DNA of 64,000 bases, taken from the NCBI GenBank assembly GCA_028688905.1, contig JAQTXH010000001.1:1253512-1317511 (forward strand), written 5' to 3'. The translations under genes and the position numbers were made by a program. Positions 16,965 through 28,019 of this stretch are shown piece after piece (positions within the stretch are counted from its first letter, which is position 1; the number at the start of each line of letters is the position of its first letter). This DNA is from Acidiphilium sp. Its GTDB lineage: Bacteria; Pseudomonadota; Alphaproteobacteria; Acetobacterales; Acetobacteraceae. The notes under the pieces are model-generated. The model made no database searches, was not told where the DNA came from, and worked only from the letters and a program-made list of their open reading frames with translations.

Positions 16965-17735
16965 ATGGCGTATGAGATGATCGCAACCGAAACCCACGGT
17001 CGCGTCGGCCTGATCCGGCTCAACCGACCCAAGGCCCTCAATGCCCTGTGCGATCAGTTGATGATAGAACTTGGCACAGCCCTCCGTGCCTATGACGAAG
17101 ACGACGCCATTGGTGCCATCATCATCACCGGCTCTGAGCGCGCCTTTGCCGCCGGTGCCGATATCAAGGAAATGCAAGGGCTGACCAACCCCGACACCGT
17201 GTTGCACGACTTCATCGGCAAGAGCTGGGAGGTCGTCGTCACCATCCGCAAGCCGGTGATCGCCGCCGTCGCCGGTTACGCGCTGGGGGGTGGCTGCGAA
17301 CTTGCCATGAGCTGCGACATGATCATCGCGGCCGATACCGCCAAATTCGGCCAGCCCGAAATCAACCTCGGCATCATTCCCGGTGCGGGCGGTACCCAGC
17401 GGCTGACCCGCGCGATCGGGAAGTCGAAGGCGATGGACATGGTGCTGACCGGCCGGACGATGGACGCAGTGGAGGCCGAGCGCGCCAATCTGGTCGCCCG
17501 GATCGTGCCCGCCGCCGATCTGATTGCCGAGGCGATCAAAATCGGCACGGCCATCGCGGCGATGTCGCCGGTAGCGCTCACGGTTGCGAAACGCAGTGTA
17601 AACCGTGCCTTCGAGACCACGCTGGCCGAGGGCATCAAATACGAACGGGCGGTATTTCTGCCGCTGTTCGGCACACCGCATCAGCGCGAGGGCATGGCCG
17701 CGTTTGTCGAGAAGCGCAAACCGGATTTCACCTGA
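16965..17735 (+). CDS. Enoyl-CoA hydratase
   Basis: Hydrates 2-enoyl-CoA in beta-oxidation. The 256-residue product has the crotonase fold motifs: the oxyanion-hole segments AAGADIKEM and [18 protein letters not shown], and the two catalytic glutamates in GGCELAM and [20 protein letters not shown]. Both catalytic Glu are present, so it should be a true hydratase rather than another crotonase. GGAGG at 16955-16959 sits at the right distance from ATG 16965, which is therefore preferred over the ATG at 16953. It is divergent from the PspA operon. Confidence 0.92.
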   Translation: MAYEMIATETHGRVGLIRLNRPKALNALCDQLMIELGTALRAYDEDDAIGAIIITGSERAFAAGADIKEMQGLTNPDTVLHDFIGKSWEVVVTIRKPVIAAVAGYALGGGCELAMSCDMIIAADTAKFGQPEINLGIIPGAGGTQRLTRAIGKSKAMDMVLTGRTMDAVEAERANLVARIVPAADLIAEAIKIGTAIAAMSPVALTVAKRSVNRAFETTLAEGIKYERAVFLPLFGTPHQREGMAAFVEKRKPDFT

Positions 17736-17761
17736 GGCGGGGGATTGCGGCACCGCATCCT

Positions 17762-18706
17762 TTATCGCAGCAGATGCACCGAGAACAATTGTTCGGCGTC
17801 GGTCCAGGTGGTTTCGATCGTCCAACCGGCGCGGCGCGCCAGACTGGCGAAGTGCGGCACGCTGAACTTGTGGCTGTTTTCGGTATGGATCGTCTCGCCC
17901 GCGTTGAACCGGATGCGGCGTCCGGCCACGTGGACGGTCTGGGCGATCCGGCTTTCGAGATGCATTTCGATCCGTTTGCGATCATCGTTCCAGTCGGCCC
18001 GATGCTTGAAACTGGCAAGGTCGAAATCGGCGTCGGCCTCGCGGTTCAGGCGGGTCAGGATGTTGAGGTTGAACGCGGCGGTGATGCCTTTGGCGTCATC
18101 GTAGGCCGGGATCAGAATATCGGGGGATTTTTCCAGATCGACACCGATCAACAGGGACGCCCCCTGCCCCAGGGTGACGCGCGCCATCGCTAAAAATCCG
18201 ATCGCGGCCTCGTGGTCGAAGTTGCCGATTGTCGAGCCGGGAAAAAAGCCCAGTTTGGGCATGGCGCGAATCGCGGCCGGCAGCCGCACCGGTGCCAGGA
18301 AATCCGCGGCGATCGGGTACACCGTGATCGCCCGATGCGACCAGCGCATCCGGTTGGCCAGGGCGGTCAAGGCACCGTGGGCGATGTCGATCGGCACGTA
18401 AGCGTCAACGTCGAGCACCCCGAACAGGATTGCGGCTTTGCCCTCGTCGCTGGCACCGTATTCGACCATGGCCGCGCCGGGGGCCACGTGGGCGGCGATG
18501 TCGGGCGCGCAATCGCGCAAAATGGCGAGTTCGGTGCGGGTCGGGTAGTATTCCGCCAGCCTGGTGATCGCGCCGAACAGGGCACAACCGGCCTCATCAT
18601 AAAAAAACTTGGGCGGCAGGGTTTTGCGCGCAGCCGACAAGCCGGCCAGCGCCTCCGACACCAGATCGACCCGGGGCGAGACGAGGGCAACAGTTCCTTC
18701 GGGCAT
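17762..18706 (-). CDS. egtD: L-histidine N(alpha)-methyltransferase, ergothioneine biosynthesis
   Basis: Trimethylates histidine to hercynine, the first step of ergothioneine synthesis. The 314-residue product has the EgtD features PPKFFYDEAGCALFGAI, EYYPTRTE, a SAM-binding region, FPGSTIGNF and the substrate-binding TENSHKFS near the C terminus. The glycine-rich SAM loop reads VEYGASDEGKA, where EgtD proteins more often have E-x-G-x-G-x-S-x-K-T, a mild deviation. It starts four bases after egtB and is co-transcribed with it. Confidence 0.92.
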   Translation of the reverse strand: MPEGTVALVSPRVDLVSEALAGLSAARKTLPPKFFYDEAGCALFGAITRLAEYYPTRTELAILRDCAPDIAAHVAPGAAMVEYGASDEGKAAILFGVLDVDAYVPIDIAHGALTALANRMRWSHRAITVYPIAADFLAPVRLPAAIRAMPKLGFFPGSTIGNFDHEAAIGFLAMARVTLGQGASLLIGVDLEKSPDILIPAYDDAKGITAAFNLNILTRLNREADADFDLASFKHRADWNDDRKRIEMHLESRIAQTVHVAGRRIRFNAGETIHTENSHKFSVPHFASLARRAGWTIETTWTDAEQLFSVHLLR

Positions 18707-18709
18707 CGG

Positions 18710-19891
18710 TCAGCAATCCTGAGCAAGACGAAGGCCGGCGAACTGCCAGCGCTTGTCGGGATGGAAAAAATTACGATAGCTGACGCGCGCATGGCCTGGC
18801 GAGGTCGCCATCGATGAACCGCGCAATACCATCTGGTTGATCATGAATTTGCCATTGTACTCGCCGATCGCGCCCGAGACCGGGCGAAAGCCGGGATAGG
18901 GCGCGTAGGCGCTGGCGGTCCATTGCCAGACCTGACCGTTCATGTCGAACAAACGCGCGTCGTCGCTTGCGGCTTCCCACTCCGCTTCGGTGGGCAGACG
19001 CGCCCAGGCCCAGCGGGCAAAGGCGTCGGCCTCGTACCACGAAATATGTGCGACCGGTGCTTCCGGGTCGAGCGGACGCAAGCCTTCCGGGCCGAATTCG
19101 TGCCAGAGACCGTCGCGTTTGCGCCAATAGCAGGGCGACGACCAGTTCCGCGCCTGTGCGGCGGCCCAGCCATCGGCCATCCATAGTGTCGAGGTGCGGT
19201 AGCCGCCATCGGTCATGAAATCGAGGAACTCGCGGTTGCAAACCAGCCGATTGGTCAGACGATAGGGTTCAAGATAGACACGGTGATGCGGGGCTTCGTT
19301 GTCGAAATAAAATCCGTCACCGCTGTGACCGATCCCGGCCATGCCGCCGTCGAACGCGACGAACTTGGTTTCACCGCGCAACGGGCGGGGCCGCCGGAAA
19401 TGCGGGATGGCAGCGGGAAGCAGCTTGTTTTGCGCGAAGGCATGGGTGATGTCGGTGACCAGCAGTTCCTGATGCTGTTCCTCGTGTTGCAGGCCCAGCT
19501 CGATCAGATGCGCCAGATTGCCGCGCTGCTCGCCGATCAGCTCGATCATTGCAGCGTCGACATGGGCGCGATAAGCACCGACATGGTCGCACGTGGGCCG
19601 AGTGATCAGGCCGCGCTGCGGGCGGGGATGCCGTTCGCCGACGCTTTCGTAATAGGAATTGAACAGGAACTGGAAGCTGGGATCGAAAATCCGGTAGTTC
19701 GGCACATGCGGCACCAACACGAAGTGCTCGAAAAACCAGGTCGTGTGGGCGCGATGCCATTTGACCGGGCTGGCATCGTCCATCGACTGGACGCATTGAT
19801 CCTCGGCGGACAGGGCAGATGACAGATACTCAGTATAGTCCCGCACCGCGCTGAACTGCCGGGTAGCGACGTTGTTTTGGAACGCGTCCAT
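18710..19891 (-). CDS. egtB: Ergothioneine sulfoxide synthase EgtB
   Basis: A non-haem iron enzyme that joins hercynine to a thiol donor (cysteine or gamma-glutamylcysteine) using oxygen. The 393-residue protein begins with a DinB-like helical domain carrying the iron-ligand histidines, WHRAHTTWFFE at 45-55 and HEEQHQE at 136-142. A formylglycine-generating-enzyme-type C-terminal domain follows, with YRLTNRLVCNREFLDF, HISWYEADAFARWA, RLPTEAEWEAA, VWQWTASAY and a terminal FAGLRLAQD. It precedes egtD in a two-gene operon. No egtA, egtC or egtE is present, which is usual for proteobacterial two-gene sets. Confidence 0.94.
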   Translation of the reverse strand: MDAFQNNVATRQFSAVRDYTEYLSSALSAEDQCVQSMDDASPVKWHRAHTTWFFEHFVLVPHVPNYRIFDPSFQFLFNSYYESVGERHPRPQRGLITRPTCDHVGAYRAHVDAAMIELIGEQRGNLAHLIELGLQHEEQHQELLVTDITHAFAQNKLLPAAIPHFRRPRPLRGETKFVAFDGGMAGIGHSGDGFYFDNEAPHHRVYLEPYRLTNRLVCNREFLDFMTDGGYRTSTLWMADGWAAAQARNWSSPCYWRKRDGLWHEFGPEGLRPLDPEAPVAHISWYEADAFARWAWARLPTEAEWEAASDDARLFDMNGQVWQWTASAYAPYPGFRPVSGAIGEYNGKFMINQMVLRGSSMATSPGHARVSYRNFFHPDKRWQFAGLRLAQDC

Positions 19892-19991
19892 GGTCGTTTT
19901 CCTCGTGGCTCAAGGCGAGATGGTGAGCGAAGGCGCGCCACGGGAGGGTTTTTCCGCATTTTAATCTCGCGCACAGGTATTTCACAACCGA

Positions 19992-21023
19992 TCAGGCCGC
20001 GGGAACGCCGCTGACAGGGACTCCCTTTGCCGTCGAATATTCGAAATGCAGTGCCTCACCCGGGTACACAATCGGGTGGATCGCATGCGCCGCCATCGCC
20101 GCCTCGGCGAAACCCTGCAGGATGAGTTTGAGCTTGCCGGGGTAGTTCGCGACGTCACCAATCGCGAAAATGCCGCGCGTGTTCGTCTCGCAGGTCGAGG
20201 GCGTGACCAGCACATGATGCTGGACCAGATCGAGGCCCCAGGTGGCGACCGGACCGAGATCGGTCGCGAGGCCGAAGAACGGCAGCAGGATATCGGCATC
20301 GAGATGACGGGTTTTGCCGTCGAGATCGGCAACCTCCACCGTTCGGAGCGCGCCGGAATCGCCGTGCAGCGCGTGTAACTGATAGGGGATCACCAGTTCG
20401 ACCTCACCGCGTTCGGCAGCCTGGGCGAGTTGGGCGGCCATTTCGGGAGCGGCGCGGAATTTCGGGCGGCGATGCACTACAGCGAGGCTGGCAGCGATGT
20501 CTTTCAGCGCGATCGCCCAATCCACCGCCGAATCGCCGCCGCCGGCGATCACCACCCGCTTGCCACGGAAAGCTTCACGCCGCCTGACGTAATATTGTAC
20601 CGACCCTGTCGCCTCGAACCGCGGCAGATTTTCGAGTGGCGGCCGGTTGGGGCCGAAAGCGCCGGCACCGGCAGCGATGACGATGGTTTTGGCGCGGACG
20701 GTGTCGCCCTGGTCAGTTGCCACGACGAAGTCGCCGGCCGCTCCGGAAATCTCGGTCACCACCCTTCCGAGCAGCCGGAGGGCAGCGAACGGTTCGATCT
20801 GGCGTTCAAGATTTTCGATCAATGCCGCCGCCTCGATCGCGGGGTGGGCAGGGATGTCGTAGATCGGCTTTTCCGGGTAAAGCGCCGCGCATTGGCCACC
20901 GACCTCGGTCAGTGCGTCGATCAGCACCGACGAGAGTTTCAGCATCCCGCACTCGAAGACGGCGAACAACCCGACCGGGCCGGCACCGATAATGGCCACG
21001 TCGGCCGTGATGATCTCTGACAT
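19992..21023 (-). CDS. Thioredoxin-reductase-like ferredoxin/flavodoxin-NADP+ reductase
   Basis: A flavoenzyme of 343 residues with the FAD-binding GAGPVGLFAVFECGM at the N terminus, a TEVGGQCAALYPEKPIYDIP segment diagnostic of type-2 ferredoxin-NADP reductases, the NADPH-binding GGGDSAVDWA near residue 163, and TRGIFAIGDVANYPGK before the C terminus. It lacks the CxxC redox pair of thioredoxin reductase, which supports the FNR assignment. It is on the same strand as egtB-egtD but 100 bases upstream, so operon membership is uncertain. Confidence 0.9.
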   Translation of the reverse strand: MSEIITADVAIIGAGPVGLFAVFECGMLKLSSVLIDALTEVGGQCAALYPEKPIYDIPAHPAIEAAALIENLERQIEPFAALRLLGRVVTEISGAAGDFVVATDQGDTVRAKTIVIAAGAGAFGPNRPPLENLPRFEATGSVQYYVRRREAFRGKRVVIAGGGDSAVDWAIALKDIAASLAVVHRRPKFRAAPEMAAQLAQAAERGEVELVIPYQLHALHGDSGALRTVEVADLDGKTRHLDADILLPFFGLATDLGPVATWGLDLVQHHVLVTPSTCETNTRGIFAIGDVANYPGKLKLILQGFAEAAMAAHAIHPIVYPGEALHFEYSTAKGVPVSGVPAA

Positions 21024-21129
21024 GGATGCTCCGTAGCCGAAGTTTCGCGCCGGTCAATCATCTTGCGCCAAATGCGAGCATTTGACGCGGGCATTTTACG
21101 CCAGACGCGGGTTCGGGCAGGATCGCGCG

Positions 21130-21567
21130 ATGACGATTCGCACCCTGGCGCTGGCTGACGAGGCGGCGACGCTGGCGCTGGCGCACGACCTCGCCGCGCG
21201 CGCCGCGGCGGGCGACGTGATTCTATTGACCGGACCACTCGGTGCCGGAAAATCGACGCTGGCGCGGGCGTTCATCCGCGCGCGGGCAGGCAATCCGGCG
21301 CTGGAGGTGCCAAGCCCGAGTTATACCCTGGTTCAGAGTTATGAACTTGATCCGCCGGTCGCCCATTTCGACTTGTGGCGACTGACGGGAGAGGCCGATG
21401 TGGTAGAGCTGGGGTTCGAGGCGGCGCTGACAGGGATTGTTCTCGTCGAATGGCCGGATCGGCTGGGCGGGTTGACCCCGCTTGATGCGCTGCGGATCGA
21501 CATCGCCTGGGGGGCGGGCGAGGCGCGAACGGTAACGCTCGACGGACCGGCGCGGCTGCTGGCATGA
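21130..21567 (+). CDS. tsaE: tRNA threonylcarbamoyladenosine biosynthesis ATPase TsaE
   Basis: The ATPase partner of TsaB-TsaD in t6A tRNA modification. The 145-residue product has Walker A TGPLGAGKSTLARAF, the family strand PSPSYTLVQSYE, and HFDLWRLTGEADVVELGFE, followed by LVEWPDRL. ATG 21130 is chosen because the upstream 16 codons of the longer frame show no family similarity. Its stop overlaps the addB start (ATGA). In many alphaproteobacteria two cell-wall recycling genes lie between tsaE and addB; they are absent here. Confidence 0.93.
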   Translation: MTIRTLALADEAATLALAHDLAARAAAGDVILLTGPLGAGKSTLARAFIRARAGNPALEVPSPSYTLVQSYELDPPVAHFDLWRLTGEADVVELGFEAALTGIVLVEWPDRLGGLTPLDALRIDIAWGAGEARTVTLDGPARLLA

Positions 21568-24497
21568 CCCCGTGCATCGCCGCCACGCCGCCCGACGCCG
21601 CGTTTCTGCCCGCTCTCGCCCGCGCCTGGCTCGATGCAGCACATGCGGCTGGGCGCGACCCGGCCGATGGACTGCTGATTTTGCCGACCCGCCGCGCCGC
21701 CCGGGCAGCGGCATCGGCATTTCTCGCAGCGAACGGAGCGCCGCTGATCATGCCGCGCATCGCCGCAATCGGGGCCGCCGACGAAGCGGCCCTCGGCATT
21801 GCGGCCGGTCTCGACCTGCCGCCGGCGATACCGGTTGAAGAGCGCCGGACCATTCTGGCCCGGCTCATTCTGGGCATGGGCGGGCGGGATGGCGCGCCGC
21901 AGCGCCTCGCCGAAGCACTTACCTTGGCGGACGATCTGGCAAACCTGATCGACGCGGCGGAACAGGCGGAGATCGATCTGGCCGTAACCTTGCCGGAAAT
22001 TGTCGCTCCCGATCTGGCGGCACACTGGCAACGCACGCTGGATTTTCTCGCGATCGTGACAAGGGCGTGGCCGGAAATTCTGGCGGCGCGCGGTGCGGTC
22101 GATCCGGCACGGCGATTGCGGCTCCTGCTGGAGGCCCAGGCGGCATTCTGGCAAGACGCACCGCCGGCCTACCCGGTGTGGCTGGCAGGGGTGGCGGCCG
22201 CGACACCGGCGGTGGCACGGCTGGCGCGGGTGGTGGCCGCCTTGCCGCGGGGGAAGGTCGTGCTGGCAGGGTTCGACGCGGCTTTGCCGGATGAAGCCTG
22301 GGAGGCGCTCGGCGATTCGCCCACCCATCCACAAGCCGGATTTTATCGATTGCTCGCCGCGATGGGGGCAACACGGGCGGAGGTCGCCCCCTTGACCGCG
22401 AAAGGTGCCACCGCGCGGGCGGAGCGGGTTGCCCTGTTGCGGCGGGCATTTTTGCCTACGGTGTCACTCGGGGTCAGGCAATCGCCGTTCGATGGCACAA
22501 GCGCGGGACTGTTCCGGCTCGACGCCGCCGACGAACAGGATGAGGCGCGGGCGATCGCGCTGGCACTGCGTGACGCGCTGGACCCGCCCGAGGGCGACAT
22601 CGCGTTGACCACTCGAAACCGGGATGCGGCATTGGTGACGCCGGATCGGGGGCTGGCGGTCCGGGTTTCAGCGGAGTTGATGCGTTTGGGCATCCGCGCG
22701 GAAGACAGCGCGGGCGAGATTTTGGCCGATACCCCGCCAGCGGTATTGCTCCGGCTTCTGGCGGCGGCACAGGAGTCCGATTATGCGGCAGTGCCGTTGC
22801 TGGCTTTGTTGAAACACCCCCTGACCACGGCGGGACGGACGAAACCGGAATGCCGCACGCTGGCCCGCCAGCTCGATTTATGTTTGCGCGCGCATTTACC
22901 GGGACCGGGGTTCACCGCGCTGCGGTTTGCGACCGACAATGAACAATACCGTGAAATCAACGGTTTCATTTATAATTTGCAGATATTACTTGAACCCATC
23001 ATCGCTGCCTGCGCCACACTTGCGACGCCGCCCGCCGCCCTGATCGCCGCGTTGGTTGAAGCCGGCGAGGCGATCACGGCAGGCGACGGCGGCGGATCGG
23101 CATTATGGGATGCGGAGGCAGGGGCCGCCCTGTCCGAGCATCTCGCCCTGCAACTTGCCGCTCTGGAAAACCTACCGGAAGTCAGCCCTGGGGAACTCGG
23201 TTCCCTGCTCGATGCGGTGCTCGGTACCGCGCGACTGCGCCGGCCACGAGCGCGGGACGCCAATCCGCGCGTCGCCATTTGGGGCATTATGGAGGCGCGG
23301 TTGCAAAGCGTGGAGACTCTGGTACTCGGCGGCATGGTCGAGGGTGTGTTTCCCGCCGAACCCGATCCCGGCCCGTGGCTGTCGCGACCGATGCGCCGCG
23401 CGGCGCAACTGCCGGATGATGCGACACTGATCGGCGAGGCAGCGCACGACGTGACCAGCCTGATCGCGGCCTGTCCTACCGTCATACTTTCGGCACCGCG
23501 CCGCCGGGGACGGGCACCGGCGGTGCCATCGCGATTTCTGGCGCGGATCGAACTGGTTTTGCGGGGGGCCGGACTGCGCCTGGCAGGCCATCCGGCGGCG
23601 GGATGGTCTGCGCAACTGGATCAGCCGGCACAGCGGATCGTACGGCCCCGGCCAACCCCACGGCCACCGGCTTCAGTGCGGCCGGCGACCTGGTCGATTA
23701 CCGATATCACCACATTGCTGGCCGATCCCTACGCCATCCACGCGCGGCGGATCATGCGACTGCGGCCGCTCGAAGCGCTCGATGCCGAGACCGACGCGAA
23801 GCTGTTCGGCAATATTGTGCATAAGGGGCTTGAGTTGATCGCCGTTGGCCCGGCCTGGGCTATGGCGCCCGACGCCGAAGCGCGATTGATCGGGGAATTC
23901 GAACGGCAATTGCGCGCGCCAAGGTTGCGCCGCGCGCTCGAAGCATTCTGGCGCGTGCGGCTCGAGCGCATTGCCGGCTGGATTGTCGCGATCGAACGGG
24001 AGCGGATCGAGCAACTGGGCGTGGCCGACGCCATCGCCGTCGAACGGCCCGGCGAATGGCGGCCAACGCCTTTCGCGGTGACAGGAAAGGTGGATCGAAT
24101 CGAGCGGCGGGGCGGGGCAATGGCGATCATCGATTATAAAACCGGTAGTCCGGCGACCGACCCAGCTGTGGAATCCGGGGCAGCGCCGCAACTTCCGCTG
24201 GAGGCGGTGATCGCCGAGGCGGGCGGGTTCATCGGATTTGCCGGAGCGGTCGCGGAGCTGTCGTACTGGAAACTTTCGGGTGGCGCGACCGAGGGCGAAA
24301 CACGGGCGGTTCTACAGGGCGACGCTGAACGGCTGCGCGCGGTGATCGATGCGGCGCGGACCGAGATTCCGAAACTGCTGGCGCATTATGCCGATCCCGC
24401 GACACCGTTTCTCGATCGGCCGCATCCCGGGCGGGCAACCTATGACAGCCCGTTCACCGGCGTATCGCGCCGGGCGGAGTGGGAGGACAGCGCGTGA
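21564..24497 (+). CDS. addB: Double-strand break repair protein AddB
   Basis: A subunit of the AddAB helicase-nuclease that resects DNA ends and loads RecA. The 977-residue protein is an inactivated-helicase-like chain of the alphaproteobacterial AddB type, lacking a clear Walker A. It ends in a PD-(D/E)XK nuclease domain: FGNIVHKGLELI supplies the upstream His/Glu region and IIDYKTGSPATD, near residue 855, the catalytic Asp-Lys. It is coupled to tsaE upstream, and its last codons overlap the addA start. Confidence 0.94.
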   Translation: MTPCIAATPPDAAFLPALARAWLDAAHAAGRDPADGLLILPTRRAARAAASAFLAANGAPLIMPRIAAIGAADEAALGIAAGLDLPPAIPVEERRTILARLILGMGGRDGAPQRLAEALTLADDLANLIDAAEQAEIDLAVTLPEIVAPDLAAHWQRTLDFLAIVTRAWPEILAARGAVDPARRLRLLLEAQAAFWQDAPPAYPVWLAGVAAATPAVARLARVVAALPRGKVVLAGFDAALPDEAWEALGDSPTHPQAGFYRLLAAMGATRAEVAPLTAKGATARAERVALLRRAFLPTVSLGVRQSPFDGTSAGLFRLDAADEQDEARAIALALRDALDPPEGDIALTTRNRDAALVTPDRGLAVRVSAELMRLGIRAEDSAGEILADTPPAVLLRLLAAAQESDYAAVPLLALLKHPLTTAGRTKPECRTLARQLDLCLRAHLPGPGFTALRFATDNEQYREINGFIYNLQILLEPIIAACATLATPPAALIAALVEAGEAITAGDGGGSALWDAEAGAALSEHLALQLAALENLPEVSPGELGSLLDAVLGTARLRRPRARDANPRVAIWGIMEARLQSVETLVLGGMVEGVFPAEPDPGPWLSRPMRRAAQLPDDATLIGEAAHDVTSLIAACPTVILSAPRRRGRAPAVPSRFLARIELVLRGAGLRLAGHPAAGWSAQLDQPAQRIVRPRPTPRPPASVRPATWSITDITTLLADPYAIHARRIMRLRPLEALDAETDAKLFGNIVHKGLELIAVGPAWAMAPDAEARLIGEFERQLRAPRLRRALEAFWRVRLERIAGWIVAIERERIEQLGVADAIAVERPGEWRPTPFAVTGKVDRIERRGGAMAIIDYKTGSPATDPAVESGAAPQLPLEAVIAEAGGFIGFAGAVAELSYWKLSGGATEGETRAVLQGDAERLRAVIDAARTEIPKLLAHYADPATPFLDRPHPGRATYDSPFTGVSRRAEWEDSA

Positions 24498-27400
24498 GCG
24501 AAGCGGTCCTCAACGCCGAAGCATCCCAGCGCGCCGCGTCCGACCCGGGGGTTTCGGCGTTTGTCGGGGCTTCGGCGGGGTCGGGGAAGACCAAGCTGCT
24601 GACCGATCGGTTGTTGCGGCTGATGCTGGCGGGGGCACCCCCTTCGCGGATTTTATGTCTGACCTTCACCCGCGCGGCGGCGGCCGAAATGGCAATCAGG
24701 CTGCGCGATCGGCTAGGACGCTGGGCGATTGCCGACGATGCGGTGCTCGATGCTGAGCTATGTCTCCTCGATGTCGTGCCAAGTGCGATCGTTCGGGCGC
24801 GGGCGCGGGGGTTGTTCGGGCTGGTGCTGGACTTGCCGGGCGGGATGCGGATCGACACGATCCATGCCTTCTGCCAGTCGCTGCTGCGGCGGTTTCCGCT
24901 GGAGGCGGGGATTTCGCCGCATTTTGTGGTGGCGGACGAAGCGGAATCGGCTTCGCGCAAGCGGACGGCGCGCGAGCAGGTGCTTGGCGGACGGGTCGAT
25001 GAGCCGTTCGAGGCGTTGAAGCTGCTGGCGGGCGAAGTGTCCGAGGTGCAGTTTGGGGCCTTGATCGACCGGCTGCTGGGGGATCCGCAGGCGTATCTGG
25101 CACGGCTGCTCGATCGGCATGCTGACGCCGGTGCGATCATGGCGATGCAGCGCGCCGCCCTCGATGTCCCGGATGCGAGCGACGCACAGTTGTGGGATGA
25201 GGCGGTGCGGCCACCCGAAAGTCACTTAAGGCCAGCATTGCAACGGATTGCCGCGGAAAGTTCGAACGCGGCGCGCAACAAGGCCACCCTGCTGCTCGAC
25301 TGGCTGGCGTGCGATGCGGAGAAGCGGCTGGCGGGCTGGAAATCCTGGTGTGATGGGTTTCTGACCGCCAGGGGGGAGCCACGCAAACTTTCCACGCTTA
25401 TCAGCAAGCCGCTGGATCAGGCGGTTCCCGATCTGGCGGCGGTGCTCGCGGCCGAGCAGACCCGGATTTTGCGGTGTCTGGACCGGTTTGCCGCCAAGAA
25501 GGTCGCCGCGCTGTCGGCGGCGTTGATCGAGGTTTTATTGCCGATCCATGCGGTGGCGTCGCAGGGCAAGGAGCGAGAGTCGCGGTTCGATTATGGCGAT
25601 CTGATCTCGCGGGCGGCGCGGCTGCTGTTCGATCCGGGGGCGGCCTGGGTCTTGTATAAACTGGACGGCGGGATCGATCATATTCTGCTCGACGAGGTGC
25701 AGGATATCGCGCCGGCACAATGGGGCGTGATCGATGCGATCGCGCAGGAGTTTTTTGCCGGGGTCGGGGCGAAATCCGACGCGCAGCGCACGATTTTCGC
25801 GGTGGGGGATCGGAAGCAGTCGATCTATTCGTTCCAGGGCGCGGATCTGGCGAGTTTCGATGCCTGGCGGGCCAGAATTGGCGCGCAGGTGGGGCAATCG
25901 GGGGCGCGCTGGCATGAGGGGACGTTGGCGACGTCGTTCCGATCGACGGACGCGGTGCTTGCGCTGGTGGATCGGGTGTTCGATGGCGGAATCGCGCGCG
26001 CAGGCGTGGTCTTGCCGGGCGAGGCGCTGGTTCATGGGGTGAGCCGGGTGGGTCAGGCGGGGTCGGTCGCGTTGTGGCCGTTGGCAGTACCTGATCCGGA
26101 CCCGGAACTGGCAGCTTGGACGGCGGCGGCAGACTATGCGCGCCAGGATTCGGCGCGGCGACGGTTAGCGGACGGTTTGGCCCGGTGGATTGCGGCAAAC
26201 GTCGGGTCATTTCCTCTGGAGTCGCGCGGACGGATGCTGGAAGCCGGGGATATTCTGATCCTGGTGCGGCAACGTAACGAGTTTGGCCCGGCGTTGACCC
26301 GGGCCTTGAAAGACGCCGGGGTCAAGGTGGCGGGGTTGGACCGCATGGTCCTGACCGAAACCAGGGCGGTAGCCGATCTGATCGCGCTGGCCCAGGCGAT
26401 TTTGCTGCCGGAGGACGATGTCGCGGTGGCAACGGTGCTGGCCAGTCCGCTGGGGGGGTTGAGCGATGACGAGGTGATGGCCCTGGCTCTTGGCCGGCAC
26501 GGTTCGCTGCTCGATGCATTGTTCGCGCGGGCGGGCGAAAAAGCGGTGTTCGGGGCGGCGCGCGATTGGTTCGCGGCGGTCGCGGCAAGGGCGGATTTCG
26601 TCTCGCCCTACCGGTTGTTCGCCGAAGTGCTGGGGCCAATGGGGGGCCGGGCGCGGCTGCTGGCGAGGCTGGGGCCGGAGGCGGCGGAGCCGATCGACGA
26701 ATTGCTGGCGACCGCGCTGGACTATGCGCGGCGCGAGGCCCCAAGTCTGCAAGGGTTTCTGGCGGCCCTCGAAGCCTCGGACGCCGAGATCAAGCGCGAG
26801 GCCGAAGCAGCGGGGGACAAGGTGCGGCTGATGACGGTCCACGGCGCGAAAGGCTTGCAGGCACCGTTGGTGATTTTACCCGATACCACCAGCCTGCCGG
26901 TGCCGCGCGAGACACTACACTGGCTGGCGGCACCGCAGAGCGATCTGCTCGTGCCAATTTTCTGCCCGCGCGCCGATCAACGCAGCGCGGCGGTAACGGA
27001 GACCGTGACGGCAGCGCAGGTCAGGATGATGGCAGAGTATAATCGGCTGCTCTATGTCGCGCTGACCCGGGCGGAAGATCATTTAATCATTTGTGGCGCG
27101 GCACCGAAAAAAGCGCCCCCGGCGGCGTGCTGGTACGAGAGCGTGCGAGACGGTTTTTCACGACTTGAAGGCACTACGTCACGCGAAGCCGATCTGCTAT
27201 GGGCGGAGCGGGCTTTGGTGTTCGAAACAGCGCAATCGGCACCACCGGACCGCGCCGACCGCCGCACGGCGGTGCCGGCGGTGGCGTTACCGGCGTGGAT
27301 CGGGCCGGAAACGCTCTGGCGTGCCGACCCTCCGCCGGAACCTGCCGAATGGATTGATCGCCTGGTACCGAGCCGAAGCGCGGAGGGTGAGGCCCGCGGT

Positions 27401-27967
27401 CTAGCTTCGGCCTCGCCGCGTTCGGGCGCGCGTGCGGCGACAAGGGCGGCGGCAATGGCGCGGGGGCGATTGATCCATGCGCTGTTGCAGCACCTGCCGG
27501 AGGTGCCGGTGGATCAGCGACACGATCGGGCCACCGCCTACCTGGCGCAGGCGGCGCATGGGCTGGACGCGGCAACGCAGGCAAGCGTGCGGGAAGCGGT
27601 GCTGCGAGTGCTGGAACATCCCGATCTGGTAGCGCTGTTCGGCCCTTCGTCGCGAGCGGAGGCCCCGATCGCCGGCGTGGTGCAGGGTGTGGAAATTGGC
27701 GGGTTGATCGATCGGCTGGCGGTGTTGCCGGATCGGATTTTAATCGCCGATTACAAGACCGATCGGCAGCCACCGGCCGATGCAACGGCGATTCCCCTGC
27801 CTTATCTGGTGCAGTTAGCCGCCTATGCGTCCGTGCTGATGGCAATTTATCCGGCACGGCCAATTACGGCGATGCTGGTCTGGACCACAAATGGTGCGGT
27901 CGTGCCCGTGCCGGAGGCACTGCTGGCGCGGCATGCGCCGAAGCCGCATCAGCCATCGTCGGCTTGA
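24494..27967 (+). CDS. addA: Double-strand break repair helicase AddA
   Basis: A UvrD/Rep-type SF1A helicase with a C-terminal nuclease, partner of AddB. Of ~1157 residues, motif [12 protein letters not shown] is near the N terminus, motif Ia [13 protein letters not shown] follows, motif II LDEVQDI is near 400, motif [19 protein letters not shown] is near 780 and motif [16 protein letters not shown] near 860. The PD-(D/E)XK motif ADYKTDRQP is near the end. GTG 24494 is preferred over GTG 24479 because GGAGGA at 24482-24487 then forms a well-placed ribosome site and the start overlaps the addB stop (GTGA). Confidence 0.95.
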   Translation: MSEAVLNAEASQRAASDPGVSAFVGASAGSGKTKLLTDRLLRLMLAGAPPSRILCLTFTRAAAAEMAIRLRDRLGRWAIADDAVLDAELCLLDVVPSAIVRARARGLFGLVLDLPGGMRIDTIHAFCQSLLRRFPLEAGISPHFVVADEAESASRKRTAREQVLGGRVDEPFEALKLLAGEVSEVQFGALIDRLLGDPQAYLARLLDRHADAGAIMAMQRAALDVPDASDAQLWDEAVRPPESHLRPALQRIAAESSNAARNKATLLLDWLACDAEKRLAGWKSWCDGFLTARGEPRKLSTLISKPLDQAVPDLAAVLAAEQTRILRCLDRFAAKKVAALSAALIEVLLPIHAVASQGKERESRFDYGDLISRAARLLFDPGAAWVLYKLDGGIDHILLDEVQDIAPAQWGVIDAIAQEFFAGVGAKSDAQRTIFAVGDRKQSIYSFQGADLASFDAWRARIGAQVGQSGARWHEGTLATSFRSTDAVLALVDRVFDGGIARAGVVLPGEALVHGVSRVGQAGSVALWPLAVPDPDPELAAWTAAADYARQDSARRRLADGLARWIAANVGSFPLESRGRMLEAGDILILVRQRNEFGPALTRALKDAGVKVAGLDRMVLTETRAVADLIALAQAILLPEDDVAVATVLASPLGGLSDDEVMALALGRHGSLLDALFARAGEKAVFGAARDWFAAVAARADFVSPYRLFAEVLGPMGGRARLLARLGPEAAEPIDELLATALDYARREAPSLQGFLAALEASDAEIKREAEAAGDKVRLMTVHGAKGLQAPLVILPDTTSLPVPRETLHWLAAPQSDLLVPIFCPRADQRSAAVTETVTAAQVRMMAEYNRLLYVALTRAEDHLIICGAAPKKAPPAACWYESVRDGFSRLEGTTSREADLLWAERALVFETAQSAPPDRADRRTAVPAVALPAWIGPETLWRADPPPEPAEWIDRLVPSRSAEGEARGLASASPRSGARAATRAAAMARGRLIHALLQHLPEVPVDQRHDRATAYLAQAAHGLDAATQASVREAVLRVLEHPDLVALFGPSSRAEAPIAGVVQGVEIGGLIDRLAVLPDRILIADYKTDRQPPADATAIPLPYLVQLAAYASVLMAIYPARPITAMLVWTTNGAVVPVPEALLARHAPKPHQPSSA

Positions 27968-28019
27968 TCCGGCGCACGTTCCGCGCCATTCTCGTGACAG
28001 AGATAGAGGAGTTCAACTT

